From NCBI GenBank assembly GCA_913057645.1, contig CAJXOU010000008.1:1-64000 (forward strand): a stretch of 64,000 bases of DNA, in the 5' to 3' direction. The notes below the pieces were generated by a model, which did no database searches, was not told where the DNA came from, and saw nothing but the letters and a program-made list of their open reading frames with translations. Position 1 is the stretch's first letter; each line of letters opens with the position of its first letter. The DNA comes from an uncultured Rhodobiaceae bacterium (GTDB lineage: Bacteria; Pseudomonadota; Alphaproteobacteria; Parvibaculales; Parvibaculaceae). Below, in pieces: positions 55,695 to 64,000 of this stretch. Position numbers and translations under genes: made by a program.

Positions 55695-56624
55695 ATGCGC
55701 GGAGAACATAATCGTCAGGCCGGGAGGCAGGCGGGGCCGCAGCTTTATGCCGATGTGACGGCAAAGATCGTCGCGGAGCTGGAGGCGGGCCGGGTGCCTT
55801 GGGTGCAGCCCTGGGACGAAGCAAAGGCCGGGCCCGGTCTGCCGCGCAATGCGGCGACGGGTAACACCTATTCGGGGATCAATATCCTGATCCTCTGGAG
55901 CGCCGTCATCGAGCGGTGTTTCGCCGCCCAGAACTGGCTCACCTTCCGGCAGGCGCTCTCGCTTGGCGGGCATGTGCGCAAGGGCGAGACGGGCGTGACC
56001 CTCGTCTATGCCGACCGCTTCACGCCCAAGGCGGAACGGGAACGCGCGGCGGCGGAAGGCGAGGAGGCCCGGAGGGTTCCCTTCCTCAAGCGCTTCACCG
56101 TCTTCAATGTCGCGCAGTGCGACGGCCTGCCGGGCGATCTGCTCGCACCGCCCGCCATGCTGCCGGAATGCGAGACCGTACCCGTCGCCGAGGCGCTGAT
56201 CGCGGCGACCGGCGCGGCATTCCATACCGGCGGCGCGAAGGCCTTTTATGTGCCGAGCCTCGACCGCATCGAGGTGCCGCCGCAAGCGGCCTTTCACGAG
56301 CCGATCAATTATTACCGCACCTGTTTCCATGAACTCGGCCACTGGACCGGCCATCCCTCGCGGCTGGCGCGCGACCTCTCCGGGCGGTTCGGCTCGCGCG
56401 CCTATGCGGCGGAGGAACTCGTCGCCGAAATGGCAAGCGCCTTTGCATGTGCCGCGCTCGGCATCGTGCCGACGGTGCGCCATGCCGACTATATCGCCTC
56501 ATGGCTCGACCTCTTGCGCGACGACGAGCGTGCCATCTTCCGTGCCGCGAGCCTTGCCTCAAAGGCAGCGGATTTCCTGCTGGCCTTCCGAGTGGACGGC
56601 ATAGAGCCGGGGAGGGCGGCATGA
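55695..56624 (+). CDS. ArdC-like antirestriction protein (ssDNA-binding N-terminus + zincin-like domain)
   Basis: GRVPWVQPWDEA...GNTYSGINILILW; metallopeptidase-like TCFHELGHWTGH and AAEELVAEMASAF. Confidence 0.88.
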   Translation: MRGEHNRQAGRQAGPQLYADVTAKIVAELEAGRVPWVQPWDEAKAGPGLPRNAATGNTYSGINILILWSAVIERCFAAQNWLTFRQALSLGGHVRKGETGVTLVYADRFTPKAERERAAAEGEEARRVPFLKRFTVFNVAQCDGLPGDLLAPPAMLPECETVPVAEALIAATGAAFHTGGAKAFYVPSLDRIEVPPQAAFHEPINYYRTCFHELGHWTGHPSRLARDLSGRFGSRAYAAEELVAEMASAFACAALGIVPTVRHADYIASWLDLLRDDERAIFRAASLASKAADFLLAFRVDGIEPGRAA

Positions 56625-56818
56625 GCGGACACCCGCCTCTCGATGTGGAAACAACACCGGAAGGCGAGCAGTGCCTTGTTCCGGGTGTCGCGCCGATCCG
56701 GGAACGCGACCGGCTGGCGGCCGTCATGGCCGCGCCGCTGCGGCCGCGCAAGGCCCAGAAGCCGCTCAATATCGGCCTCTTTGACGAAGACAGTCGCAAC
56801 CAGTTGAGCCTGTTCTGA
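56622..56818 (+). CDS. Small hypothetical protein of ICE backbone
   Basis: Overlaps the ArdC stop codon (ATGA); 65 aa; co-directional with flanking genes. Confidence 0.55.
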
Positions 56819-56830
56819 AGGAGACGCCCC

Positions 56831-57349
56831 ATGAAGAAATGGACCGTGCAATGCGGCTTCGCCGCCTATTACGCCAACACCGTAACGGTCGAGGCCGACA
56901 CGCTCGCGGAGGCGCTGGAGAGGGCCATCGTCGCCGCCAATGAGAGCGACGGCTGGAAGCCGCTCGACGATTGCGGCCCGACTTTTATCGATGCCGCCGC
57001 CGAAGGCGACGAGGCCGATCCGTGGCGGGACTTCGCCTCCTCGCTTCCCGTGCCGCCGCGCTTCTCGGAGTGCGGCGAGCCGGTCGCCGTGACCGTCACG
57101 GTTTCCGGCGGCGTCGTGCAACAGGTCGAGATCGAGGGCGGGCGCGCCCGCGTCCATGTCCATGACTACGACACCGAAGGTGCCGCTCCCGGCACGCCCG
57201 GCCTTCATATCGATGCGGACGGCGACACCTATGCGCTTGCCGACTGGTCGAACTTCTCTCTGCCCAATGAGGCGGCGGAGAGCCCGAGTCCCACCCAAGA
57301 GAACCGGAAAGGAGACACCAATGGAACTGCGTCACATCCCGATCGATGA
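56831..57349 (+). CDS. Hypothetical protein
   Basis: Co-directional ORF preceded by aaggag; overlaps the parB start. Confidence 0.6.
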   Translation: MKKWTVQCGFAAYYANTVTVEADTLAEALERAIVAANESDGWKPLDDCGPTFIDAAAEGDEADPWRDFASSLPVPPRFSECGEPVAVTVTVSGGVVQQVEIEGGRARVHVHDYDTEGAAPGTPGLHIDADGDTYALADWSNFSLPNEAAESPSPTQENRKGDTNGTASHPDR

Positions 57350-59039
57350 ACTGCGCCCCGCCGCGATCAATATGCGGCATGGCAAGCGCCCGCCCGATAT
57401 CGACGACATCCTGCCCTCGATCCGAGCGCGCGGCATCCTGCAGCCGTTGCTCGTGCGCCCCGTCGAGACGGAAGCGAATGCCTATGAGATCGTCGCCGGA
57501 CGGCGGCGCTATTTCTCGGCGAAAGCCGTCAGGGACGAGCAGGGCGAGGTCGAACCCTTGCCCTGTGCCGTGATGGAGCCCGGCGACGATGCCGCCGCGC
57601 TCGAAGCCTCGCTGATCGAGAACATCGCCCGTCTCGACCCCGACGAGATGAGCCAGTATGAGTGTTTCGCGCGGCTCACCCGCGAGGGCAAATCCGTCGC
57701 CGACATCGCCGCGACCTTCGGTCTCACCGAACTGATGGTGAAGCGCCGCCTCGCGCTCGGCACGCTGATCGCGCCGATCCGCGCGGCTTATCGGGCGGAG
57801 AAGATCGATGCCGCATCGATCCGTCATCTGACGCTCGCCTCGCAGGCGAAGCAGAAGGAATGGTGGAAACTCTGGAAGGAAAACCGGAATGCCTGTCCAA
57901 TGGGCCACCGGCTGAAGCAATGGCTCTTCGGCGGCCAGTCGATTGCGACCGGCGCGGCGCTCTTCCCGCTCGATACTTACGAAGGCGAAATCGTCACCGA
58001 TCTTTTCGGCGAGGAAGGGTACTTCGCCGATCCGGACCTCTTCTGGAGGAAGCAGGGTGAGGCCATTGCGGCCAAGGCAGACGCGCTGCGCGAGGCGGGT
58101 TGGGCGGAGGTGATCGTCATGGAGCCCGGCGAGCACTTCCCCGCATGGGACTATGAGAAGGTGCCGAAGAAGAAGGGCAGCAAGGTCTATGTCGAGGTCT
58201 CAGGCCGCGGCGAGGTCAGTTTCCACGAGGGCTATCTCTCCCGCGTGGAGGCGCGCCGCAGGGAGAAAAAGGAGGGTGCGGAAGCGGCGAGCAGTGCCCG
58301 GCCCGAGGTCACCAAAGCGATGCGTAACTATCTCGAACTGCATCGCCATGCCGCTATCCGCGCCGAATTGCTAGACCATCCCGGCATCGCGCTCCGCCTG
58401 ATGCTGGCCCATGCCATCGCCGGATCGGCGCTCTGGCAGGTGACGCCGGAACCGCAGAAAGCGGCGTCCGACGCCATCGCGAAAAGCCTCGCGGCCAATG
58501 TCGCCGAATGTGCCTTCCGGGGCTGGCAGGCCAATATCCGGGCCTTGCTCGGTCTGCCGGAAGAGCGCGAAAACCTCACCGCGCCGCACGGCGACGACGC
58601 AGCAACCGTCGCCCTCTTCGCCAAGCTGCTGATGCTCAATGACGAGGAAATCATGAATGTGCTTGTCACCGTGATGGGCGAGACATTGCAGGTCGGGAGC
58701 GCGGCGGTCGAGGCGCTGGCGGTGGTGCTGAAGCGCGACATGGGCCCGGTCTGGGAGCCGGACGAGACCTTCTTCGAACTGCTGCGCGACCGCAGCACGA
58801 TCAATGCGATGCTGGCCGATATCGCCGGAAAAAACGTCGCCGACCAGAACGTCGCGGAGAAGGCGTCCGTGCAGAAGCAGATCATCCGCGACTGTCTCGC
58901 GGGCACGAATGGCCGCACGAAAGTCACCACATGGCTGCCGCGCTGGATGCATGTCCCGGCCCGGGCCTATCGCGACGATGGCGGTTTCGCGCCCGCCGAG
59001 GCATGGCATCGCGTCGCCGGATATTTCGGGAAGATGTGA
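57321..59039 (+). CDS. ParB/RepB/Spo0J family partition-like protein
   Basis: IPIDELRPAAINMRHG, ILQPLLVRPV, YEIVAGRRRYFSAKAV, ENIARLDPDEMSQYECFARLTREGKSVADIAATFGLTELMVKRRLALG. Confidence 0.9.
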   Translation: MELRHIPIDELRPAAINMRHGKRPPDIDDILPSIRARGILQPLLVRPVETEANAYEIVAGRRRYFSAKAVRDEQGEVEPLPCAVMEPGDDAAALEASLIENIARLDPDEMSQYECFARLTREGKSVADIAATFGLTELMVKRRLALGTLIAPIRAAYRAEKIDAASIRHLTLASQAKQKEWWKLWKENRNACPMGHRLKQWLFGGQSIATGAALFPLDTYEGEIVTDLFGEEGYFADPDLFWRKQGEAIAAKADALREAGWAEVIVMEPGEHFPAWDYEKVPKKKGSKVYVEVSGRGEVSFHEGYLSRVEARRREKKEGAEAASSARPEVTKAMRNYLELHRHAAIRAELLDHPGIALRLMLAHAIAGSALWQVTPEPQKAASDAIAKSLAANVAECAFRGWQANIRALLGLPEERENLTAPHGDDAATVALFAKLLMLNDEEIMNVLVTVMGETLQVGSAAVEALAVVLKRDMGPVWEPDETFFELLRDRSTINAMLADIAGKNVADQNVAEKASVQKQIIRDCLAGTNGRTKVTTWLPRWMHVPARAYRDDGGFAPAEAWHRVAGYFGKM

Positions 59040-59045
59040 GATTTT

Positions 59046-59078
59046 GCGGGCGGCGTCTTCGCCGCCCGCTCTTTTTCA
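59046..59078 (+). terminator. Rho-independent-like terminator after parB
   Basis: GCGGGCGGCG-tctt-CGCCGCCCGC followed by TCTTTTTC. Confidence 0.75.
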
Positions 59079-59394
59079 TGAGCGAATAGCTTGTTGCGCA
59101 TCGCTTGCCGCGCTCCGGTATCGCGATGGCGGCGTGATCGTGGGCGTGATTGCAGAGACAGCTATGGCGTCGTCACGCAACACGCGGGAACGCGATGCAG
59201 GCGCGCTGGGCCGCGTTCCGGCAGCAAGGTGAGGCGCATTCTTGCCCGCTCTTCGCCACGCATCTGCCGCGTCGCCCTCACTCCGCATGAGCCTTCTCCG
59301 GCATCTTCGGCGCTACCCCATTGGCGCTGAACCGATCCCTTGCTTCCGGCCTTTCATCATCCGGCCCGCCGCCTCAGGAGGCTTGGCGCGCATG

Positions 59395-59522
59395 GATCGC
59401 AGGCCGGACAGCGCCTCACCGAAAAGAACCTCAACATCCAGCCGACCATCACGGTGCGGCCCGGCTGGCCGATCCGCGTCATCGTGCAGAAGGACCTGAT
59501 CCTGCGCGCTTACCGAGGATGA
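59395..59522 (+). pseudogene. TrbI C-terminal fragment
   Basis: GQRLTEKNLNIQPTITVRPGWPIRVIVQKDLILRAYRG resembles the TrbI/VirB10 C-terminus; no N-terminal part upstream. Confidence 0.75.
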
Positions 59523-59527
59523 GAACC

Positions 59528-59833
59528 ATGCCCGACCTGAAACTCGGAAAACTCCCCGACCGCACGCCGGTCAAGATTACCTTCGCCGCACCACCCGATC
59601 TCAACAAGGCGCTCCAGGTCTATGCCGCGCTCTATCGCGAGACCTATGGCGAAGCGGAGTCCATCTCGGAACTCATTCCCTACATGCTGCAAAGCTTTCT
59701 GGAGGCCGACCGCGGCTTTGCGAGGGCTCGGAAGGATATGCCGGATATGGAGGGCAGGGGCGCGACCACCGCCCTGGATCGCGGAAGACGAATATCGAGA
59801 GCGCAACCGCTAATAACAGACAAGGAGGATTGA
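59528..59833 (+). CDS. DUF2274 domain protein (follows trbI in ICEs)
   Basis: MPDLKLGKLPDRTPVKITFAAPPDLNKALQVYAALYRETYGEAESISELIPYMLQSFLEADRGF. Confidence 0.8.
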   Translation: MPDLKLGKLPDRTPVKITFAAPPDLNKALQVYAALYRETYGEAESISELIPYMLQSFLEADRGFARARKDMPDMEGRGATTALDRGRRISRAQPLITDKED

Positions 59834-59834
59834 G

Positions 59835-60143
59835 ATGTCTGTGATCGGGATGTTCACGCCGACCAGGGAGGGTGGCTGGTCCGGCACGATTCGGACGCTC
59901 ACTATCGATGCGAAGCTGCGCTTCGTGCCGAACGACAATCGGGACAGCGAACGGGCACCGGCGTTCAAACTGTTCGTTGGTCGCTCAGAGGTCGGCGCCG
60001 CATGGCGGGAGCGGGGCGGTGAGAAGGAGTATCTGAGTGTCCGGCTCGACGATCCGGTACTGGCAGCGCCCGTTCATGCGGCGCTGTTCCCGGCGGAGGG
60101 TGGGGAGGAGGCCCATCTCGTCTGGAGGCGGCGGGAAGGTTAG
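59835..60143 (+). CDS. DUF736 domain protein
   Basis: MSVIGMFTPTREGGWSGTIRTLTIDAKLRFVPNDNRDSERAPAFKLFVGRSEVGAAW. Confidence 0.85.
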   Translation: MSVIGMFTPTREGGWSGTIRTLTIDAKLRFVPNDNRDSERAPAFKLFVGRSEVGAAWRERGGEKEYLSVRLDDPVLAAPVHAALFPAEGGEEAHLVWRRREG

Positions 60144-60173
60144 ACGCGGGCCGGTGGGGCGTTTGATGATGCA

Positions 60174-60213
60174 ACAAAACCTCGGACGTTAGCCCTATGG
60201 TCCGAGGTTTTGT
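60174..60213 (+). terminator. Perfect stem-loop between DUF736 gene and abiE-like operon
   Basis: ACAAAACCTCGGAC / GTCCGAGGTTTTGT, 14-bp perfect arms, 12-nt loop. Confidence 0.55.
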
Positions 60214-60291
60214 GACACGTCTTTTGAGTGGCTCCGGCTCCAGACGGTCCGAGCCTAGCCTGCCGACTTGGAGGCCGAATGTCTTAGAACT

Positions 60292-60371
60292 TTCCCAATT
60301 CTTGGGAAGGCTATATTTTAAATATGGTTTGAGACGGACTTGACAAAGTATTGTCTATCCGAACATACTTT
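60292..60371. promoter_or_regulatory. Cluster of inverted repeats upstream of abiEi-like gene
   Basis: TTCCCAA-ttc-TTGGGAA (60292-60308); ATATTT-t-AAATAT; AAAGTAT (60345-60351)/ATACTTT (60365-60371); TTGACA at 60340-60345. Confidence 0.55.
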
Positions 60372-60433
60372 CTTCATCGGAGGTAAAACCATATCTGATA
60401 TATTTCTTTTTCCGATTATAAGAAAGTCTGATC

Positions 60434-61243
60434 ATGTCCCGGCTCGTTTCAGCCCCGTTTTTCAGCGCCAGGCCGGTCTTCGACCGGGCCGAGTATGCCG
60501 CCGCGGTCGGCCGTCGCCCCGACGACAAGGTGGTCACGGCGATGCTCTCCCAGCATCTTCGGGCCGGCAATATCAAGCGCATCGCGCGGGGCGTTTTCGC
60601 GTCCGTCCCAAAGCATGCCGATTCCGCCAAGTGGTCGGTCGATCGTTTCCTGGCGGCATCCCGCCTGCGGCGCCGCGGCGTTATCGCCTATCACTCGGCC
60701 CTCGAGCTTCACGGCTGTGCTTATACGGAAGGCCACGAGGTGCAGGTCATCGCACCCGGCGAGCCGGGCGTCGTCGAGACTGCGGATTTCTCGTGCCGGT
60801 TCGTGAAACCGCCGCGTGGCATCGCCTCGAAAAACGGAAGCCTGATGGACGGCGTTACGGTCGTCGATCGCATGGGGCTCGACGTTCGCGTAACGACAAT
60901 CGAGCGGACGATCGCCGACCTTTTTGATCGGTATGATCTTGCCGGCGGCGCAGAGGAGCTTTTCAATTCGCTTGACTTGGTCGCGCGCGTCGACACCGCC
61001 GCCTTGGTCCGGCATGCACGCGCGCTCGGCAACGCGACGGCGGTCGGCGCCTTGGGATATTGGCTGGAGCGCGAACAGGACCGGCTCGATGTAGAAAGCG
61101 CCGCGCTCAAAAAGCTGCACGCGCTCGCCCCGCGACAAGCGCGATACGCCTTAGCCACCAAACCGGGCGAAGGCCGGACGGCCGCGGGGTGGAACGTGAT
61201 CCTGCCCGTTGAGGTCATAGAGCCTCAGTTCGAGGGGGTGTAA
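60434..61243 (+). CDS. AbiEi-like antitoxin / transcriptional regulator of type IV TA system
   Basis: N-terminal winged-helix-like region (QHLRAGNIKRIARGVFAS), YHSALELHG, VTTIERTIADLFDRYDLAGG; directly followed by nucleotidyltransferase. Confidence 0.8.
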   Translation: MSRLVSAPFFSARPVFDRAEYAAAVGRRPDDKVVTAMLSQHLRAGNIKRIARGVFASVPKHADSAKWSVDRFLAASRLRRRGVIAYHSALELHGCAYTEGHEVQVIAPGEPGVVETADFSCRFVKPPRGIASKNGSLMDGVTVVDRMGLDVRVTTIERTIADLFDRYDLAGGAEELFNSLDLVARVDTAALVRHARALGNATAVGALGYWLEREQDRLDVESAALKKLHALAPRQARYALATKPGEGRTAAGWNVILPVEVIEPQFEGV

Positions 61244-62221
61244 ATGGCGGCGCCCTCGACCCAGACCCTGCAGCGCATCGCCAGCGAGACCGGTCATCAG
61301 GTCGGCACGATCGAGAAGGTGATGCGCCTTCTCGACATCCTGCAGGAGATCGCTCGCGACCGGATTCTGAGCGAGCAATTCGCCCTCAAGGGCGGCACGG
61401 CGCTCAACGTCTTTCATCTCGGTCTCGACCGTCTGTCGGTCGATATCGACCTCAACTATGTCGGCGCGCTCGATCGTGCGGCGATGGAAACTGAGCGGCC
61501 GCAGCTTGAGGCGGCTCTGGGCCGACTGCTGGCGTCCCAAGGATACGACATCCGTCGCCAGCCTGACGAGCATGCCGGTGGCAAGTGGATCATGCGCTTT
61601 GCGTCGGCGCTCGGCGGAAACGCGACGCTTGAGCTCGACGTGAACTACATGGCGCGTCAGCCTCTGTTCGGCACCGCCCGCGTATCGTCGGTCGCGCTTG
61701 GAGAAGTGCGTGCAAGCGACGTGCTGGTGCTCGATATTCATGAGGTCGTCGCCGGCAAGCTCGTCGCACTCTTCGATCGCCATGCCGCACGCGACCTTTT
61801 CGATGCGCGCCGTATCCTGTCGATTGAGGGACTGGACTGGAAGAACATCAAAGCCGCGTTTCTCGCGTTCGGCGCCTGCGCGCGCCGGGATTGGCGAGCG
61901 GTTTCGACCGACGCGATCAAGGGCGACCCGCGGGAGCTTCGTCAGAAACTTATGATCTGCCTGCCGCGCGGTTACTTCGGCGGCAAAGACGAGATCGATG
62001 CGTGGATCGAGGAGACGGTCGCGCTCTGCCGGGAGCGATTTGTACTTCTATTTGATCTGACCGCGACCGAGCGGGATTTTCTCGATGGCGTTCTCGACCG
62101 CGGTGAGATCAACCCTGATCTGCTTGATGTGGCGCCCGAGGTACGGACGAGGATTGGTGCCATGCCGATGCTCGCCTGGAAATGTCAGCATGTTCGGAAA
62201 CATCGGGGATTGGACCGATAG
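61244..62221 (+). CDS. AbiEii/AbiGii-type nucleotidyltransferase toxin
   Basis: EQFALKGGTALNVFHLGLDRLSVDIDLNYVG nucleotidyltransferase motif. Confidence 0.85.
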   Translation: MAAPSTQTLQRIASETGHQVGTIEKVMRLLDILQEIARDRILSEQFALKGGTALNVFHLGLDRLSVDIDLNYVGALDRAAMETERPQLEAALGRLLASQGYDIRRQPDEHAGGKWIMRFASALGGNATLELDVNYMARQPLFGTARVSSVALGEVRASDVLVLDIHEVVAGKLVALFDRHAARDLFDARRILSIEGLDWKNIKAAFLAFGACARRDWRAVSTDAIKGDPRELRQKLMICLPRGYFGGKDEIDAWIEETVALCRERFVLLFDLTATERDFLDGVLDRGEINPDLLDVAPEVRTRIGAMPMLAWKCQHVRKHRGLDR

Positions 62222-62328
62222 ATGCCAATGGTCAAACTGCGTCATTTGGTTCCAGTCGGCGACAGTGGACTCATTCAAATCTTGTTCACATTCTCGGAAT
62301 CTCACATTCCGTCAGCCGCAAGTATCGG

Positions 62329-62350
62329 TGGTTGCGGGCCCCCGCAACCA
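62329..62350. other. Candidate attachment site / tRNA-fMet 3'-end scar
   Basis: TGGTTGCGGGccCCCGCAACCA; CCCCCGCAACCA (62339-62350) matches the 3' end typical of initiator tRNA genes and is followed directly by a terminator. Confidence 0.55.
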
Positions 62351-62354
62351 AATC

Positions 62355-62388
62355 AAAAGCCCGCAGGATTTTTCCTGCGGGCTTTTTT
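62355..62388 (+). terminator. Rho-independent terminator
   Basis: AGCCCGCAGGA-tttt-TCCTGCGGGCT followed by a T-run. Confidence 0.88.
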
Positions 62389-62426
62389 GTTGGTCTATCG
62401 CTGGCGGGGCTGCATGCAAATCCACT

Positions 62427-63095
62427 ATGGTGGCCGCCGAATTCGATCAGGAAGGCGAACTTGTCGGGATGGACGGAAATCCGTTGCAGGGCGTGAGTTT
62501 CGGGGAGGCGGCGAAAGGTGTCGTCGCGATGGCGCGGTTCGCGGGCGCGCGCGGCTGGGTGCCGGCGACGAGCGGCAATTTTTCCGTAAGGTTGGATGAA
62601 GAAAGGGCGGCGCTGACCGCGACGGGCGCGAACAAGGCCGAGCTCGACGAGACAGGCGTGATCGAGGCGGAGATCGCCGGGCCGAAGCATCCGCGGGCGT
62701 CGGCCGAAGCGCCGCTTCATCTCATGCGCTACCGCGCTGCGCCCGAAATCGGCGCCATCGCCCATGTGCACGGGCTCGCGGCTACCGTTCTCTCGCGGCG
62801 GCACGAGACGGCGGGACATATCCGGCTCGAGGGCTGGGAGCTCCTGAAGGCGTTTCCGGGCATCGATACGCATGAAGCCCATCTCGACATTCCGATCGTT
62901 CCGAACGACCAGGACACGGACAGGCTGGCGGCGCTGGTCGAGGAAAGACTGGCGGCGGGCGGGCCCTTCCACGGTTACCTCATCGCGGGTCACGGCCTAT
63001 ATGTATGGGGACGGACTGCGGCGGAAACGATCCGCCATATGGAAGCATTCGATTTTCTGCTGACCGCACAGATGCATGAGGAGGGCGCACGATGA
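62427..63095 (+). CDS. mtnB: Methylthioribulose-1-phosphate dehydratase
   Basis: RGWVPATSGNFSVRLDE class II aldolase fold; IAHVHGLAATVLSR; operon with mtnD and mtnC. Confidence 0.92.
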   Translation: MVAAEFDQEGELVGMDGNPLQGVSFGEAAKGVVAMARFAGARGWVPATSGNFSVRLDEERAALTATGANKAELDETGVIEAEIAGPKHPRASAEAPLHLMRYRAAPEIGAIAHVHGLAATVLSRRHETAGHIRLEGWELLKAFPGIDTHEAHLDIPIVPNDQDTDRLAALVEERLAAGGPFHGYLIAGHGLYVWGRTAAETIRHMEAFDFLLTAQMHEEGAR

Positions 63096-63646
63096 CCCGG
63101 CTCACCATTTATCCCGACACCGATCCCCAGACCGTTCTGCTCGAAACGAGCGACGGCGGCAAGATCGCAGCGGAACTTGCCACGATCGGCGTTTCCTTCG
63201 AGCGGTGGGAAGCACCTCATGCGCTTGGCGAAGACGCCGATCAGGATGCGGTGCTCGCCGCGTATGAGCGAGACGTTGCCCGGATCATGGAAGAAGGTGG
63301 CTACAAGAGCGTGGATGTCGTGCGCGTCAAACCCGACAATCCGAACCGCACCGAACTCCGGCAGAAATTCCTGGCAGAGCACACGCATGACGACGACGAA
63401 GTGCGTTTCTTCGTGGATGGCGCCGGCGCGTTCTATCTCAGAAGGGACGGCCGGGTGTTCCAGGTCGTCTGCGAGCGCAACGACCTGATCAGCGTGCCGG
63501 CCGGAATCACGCACTGGTTCGACACAGGCCCCGCGCCCGATTTCTGCGCGATCCGTATCTTCACGACGCCGGAGGGCTGGGTCGGCCATTTCACCGGCGA
63601 CGACATCGCGACCCGCTTTCCGAAATTCGAAAGCGAGACGGCATGA
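63092..63646 (+). CDS. mtnD: Acireductone dioxygenase
   Basis: FLAEHTHDDDEVRFFVDGAGAFYLR metal-binding cupin motif; GITHWFDTG. Confidence 0.93.
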   Translation: MTRLTIYPDTDPQTVLLETSDGGKIAAELATIGVSFERWEAPHALGEDADQDAVLAAYERDVARIMEEGGYKSVDVVRVKPDNPNRTELRQKFLAEHTHDDDEVRFFVDGAGAFYLRRDGRVFQVVCERNDLISVPAGITHWFDTGPAPDFCAIRIFTTPEGWVGHFTGDDIATRFPKFESETA

Positions 63647-64000
63647 CGGCGATCCGCGCCGTCGTGACCGACATCGAGGGAACGACGACACCTCTCGCCT
63701 TTGTGCACGAGGTTCTGTTCCCTTATGCGCGAAAACGGCTTCGGCAATTCGTGAAGGAACATGAAGACAACCGGCAAGTCGCTGCGGCGCTTGCCGAAGC
63801 ACGTGAGCTTGGCGGCATCGGAGAGGCCGATGCGGATGGGACCGCCGATCTTCTGCTCTCCTGGATGGACGAAGACCGGAAAGCCGGACCGCTCAAGCTT
63901 CTTCAGGGGCTGATATGGCGGCAGGGCTATGAAGAGGGCGCTCTCAAGGGCGAAATCTACGAAGACGCCGCCGCGCTGCTCGAACAGTGGCACGAGCGGG
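63643..64000 (+). CDS. mtnC: Enolase-phosphatase E1 (truncated by window end)
   Basis: AVVTDIEGTTTPLAFVHEVLFPYAR; LQGLIWRQGYEEG. Confidence 0.92.
   Translation, partial: MTAIRAVVTDIEGTTTPLAFVHEVLFPYARKRLRQFVKEHEDNRQVAAALAEARELGGIGEADADGTADLLLSWMDEDRKAGPLKLLQGLIWRQGYEEGALKGEIYEDAAALLEQWHER

Noticed and set aside
55455-56483. 342-aa minus-strand ORF opposite ArdC
   Set aside because: ArdC on the plus strand has clear motifs; the minus ORF is Arg/Gly-rich low-information sequence.
62221-62400. Possible full tRNA gene upstream of mtnB
   Set aside because: Only a 12-nt 3'-end match is present; no cloverleaf could be traced upstream, so it is reported as an att scar.

Overview
GC-rich, alphaproteobacterial-looking window. 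Positions ~1-52.9 kb are a dense catabolic region. It holds three CYP153-type P450s with one [2Fe-2S] ferredoxin, a Baeyer-Villiger monooxygenase, and a set matching aerobic cyclohexanecarboxylate beta-oxidation (AliA/AliB/BadK/BadH/BadI-like). It also holds a terephthalate-dioxygenase-like Rieske alpha/beta pair plus PdxA-family dehydrogenase, an Hpa/meta-cleavage-like operon, and a steroid-side-chain-like module (thiolase + DUF35 + acyl-CoA dehydrogenase pair). Positions ~52.9-62.3 kb are a decayed conjugative-element backbone (ExbD debris, DUF6499/DUF2285, XRE regulators, ArdC, ParB, a TrbI C-terminal scrap, DUF2274, DUF736) ending in an AbiEi/AbiEii-like toxin-antitoxin pair. A 12-nt match to an initiator-tRNA 3' end followed by a terminator marks a likely attachment site at ~62.34 kb. 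Beyond it lies the methionine-salvage operon mtnB-mtnD-mtnC. The most interesting non-coding signals are a recurrent AT-rich near-palindrome upstream of several catabolic genes (one 17-bp copy recurs exactly 28 kb away), a triple ATGAGT/ACTCAT operator, and a 33-bp palindrome in an IS3-like remnant. Everything was read by eye and from the ORF track; no database search was run.
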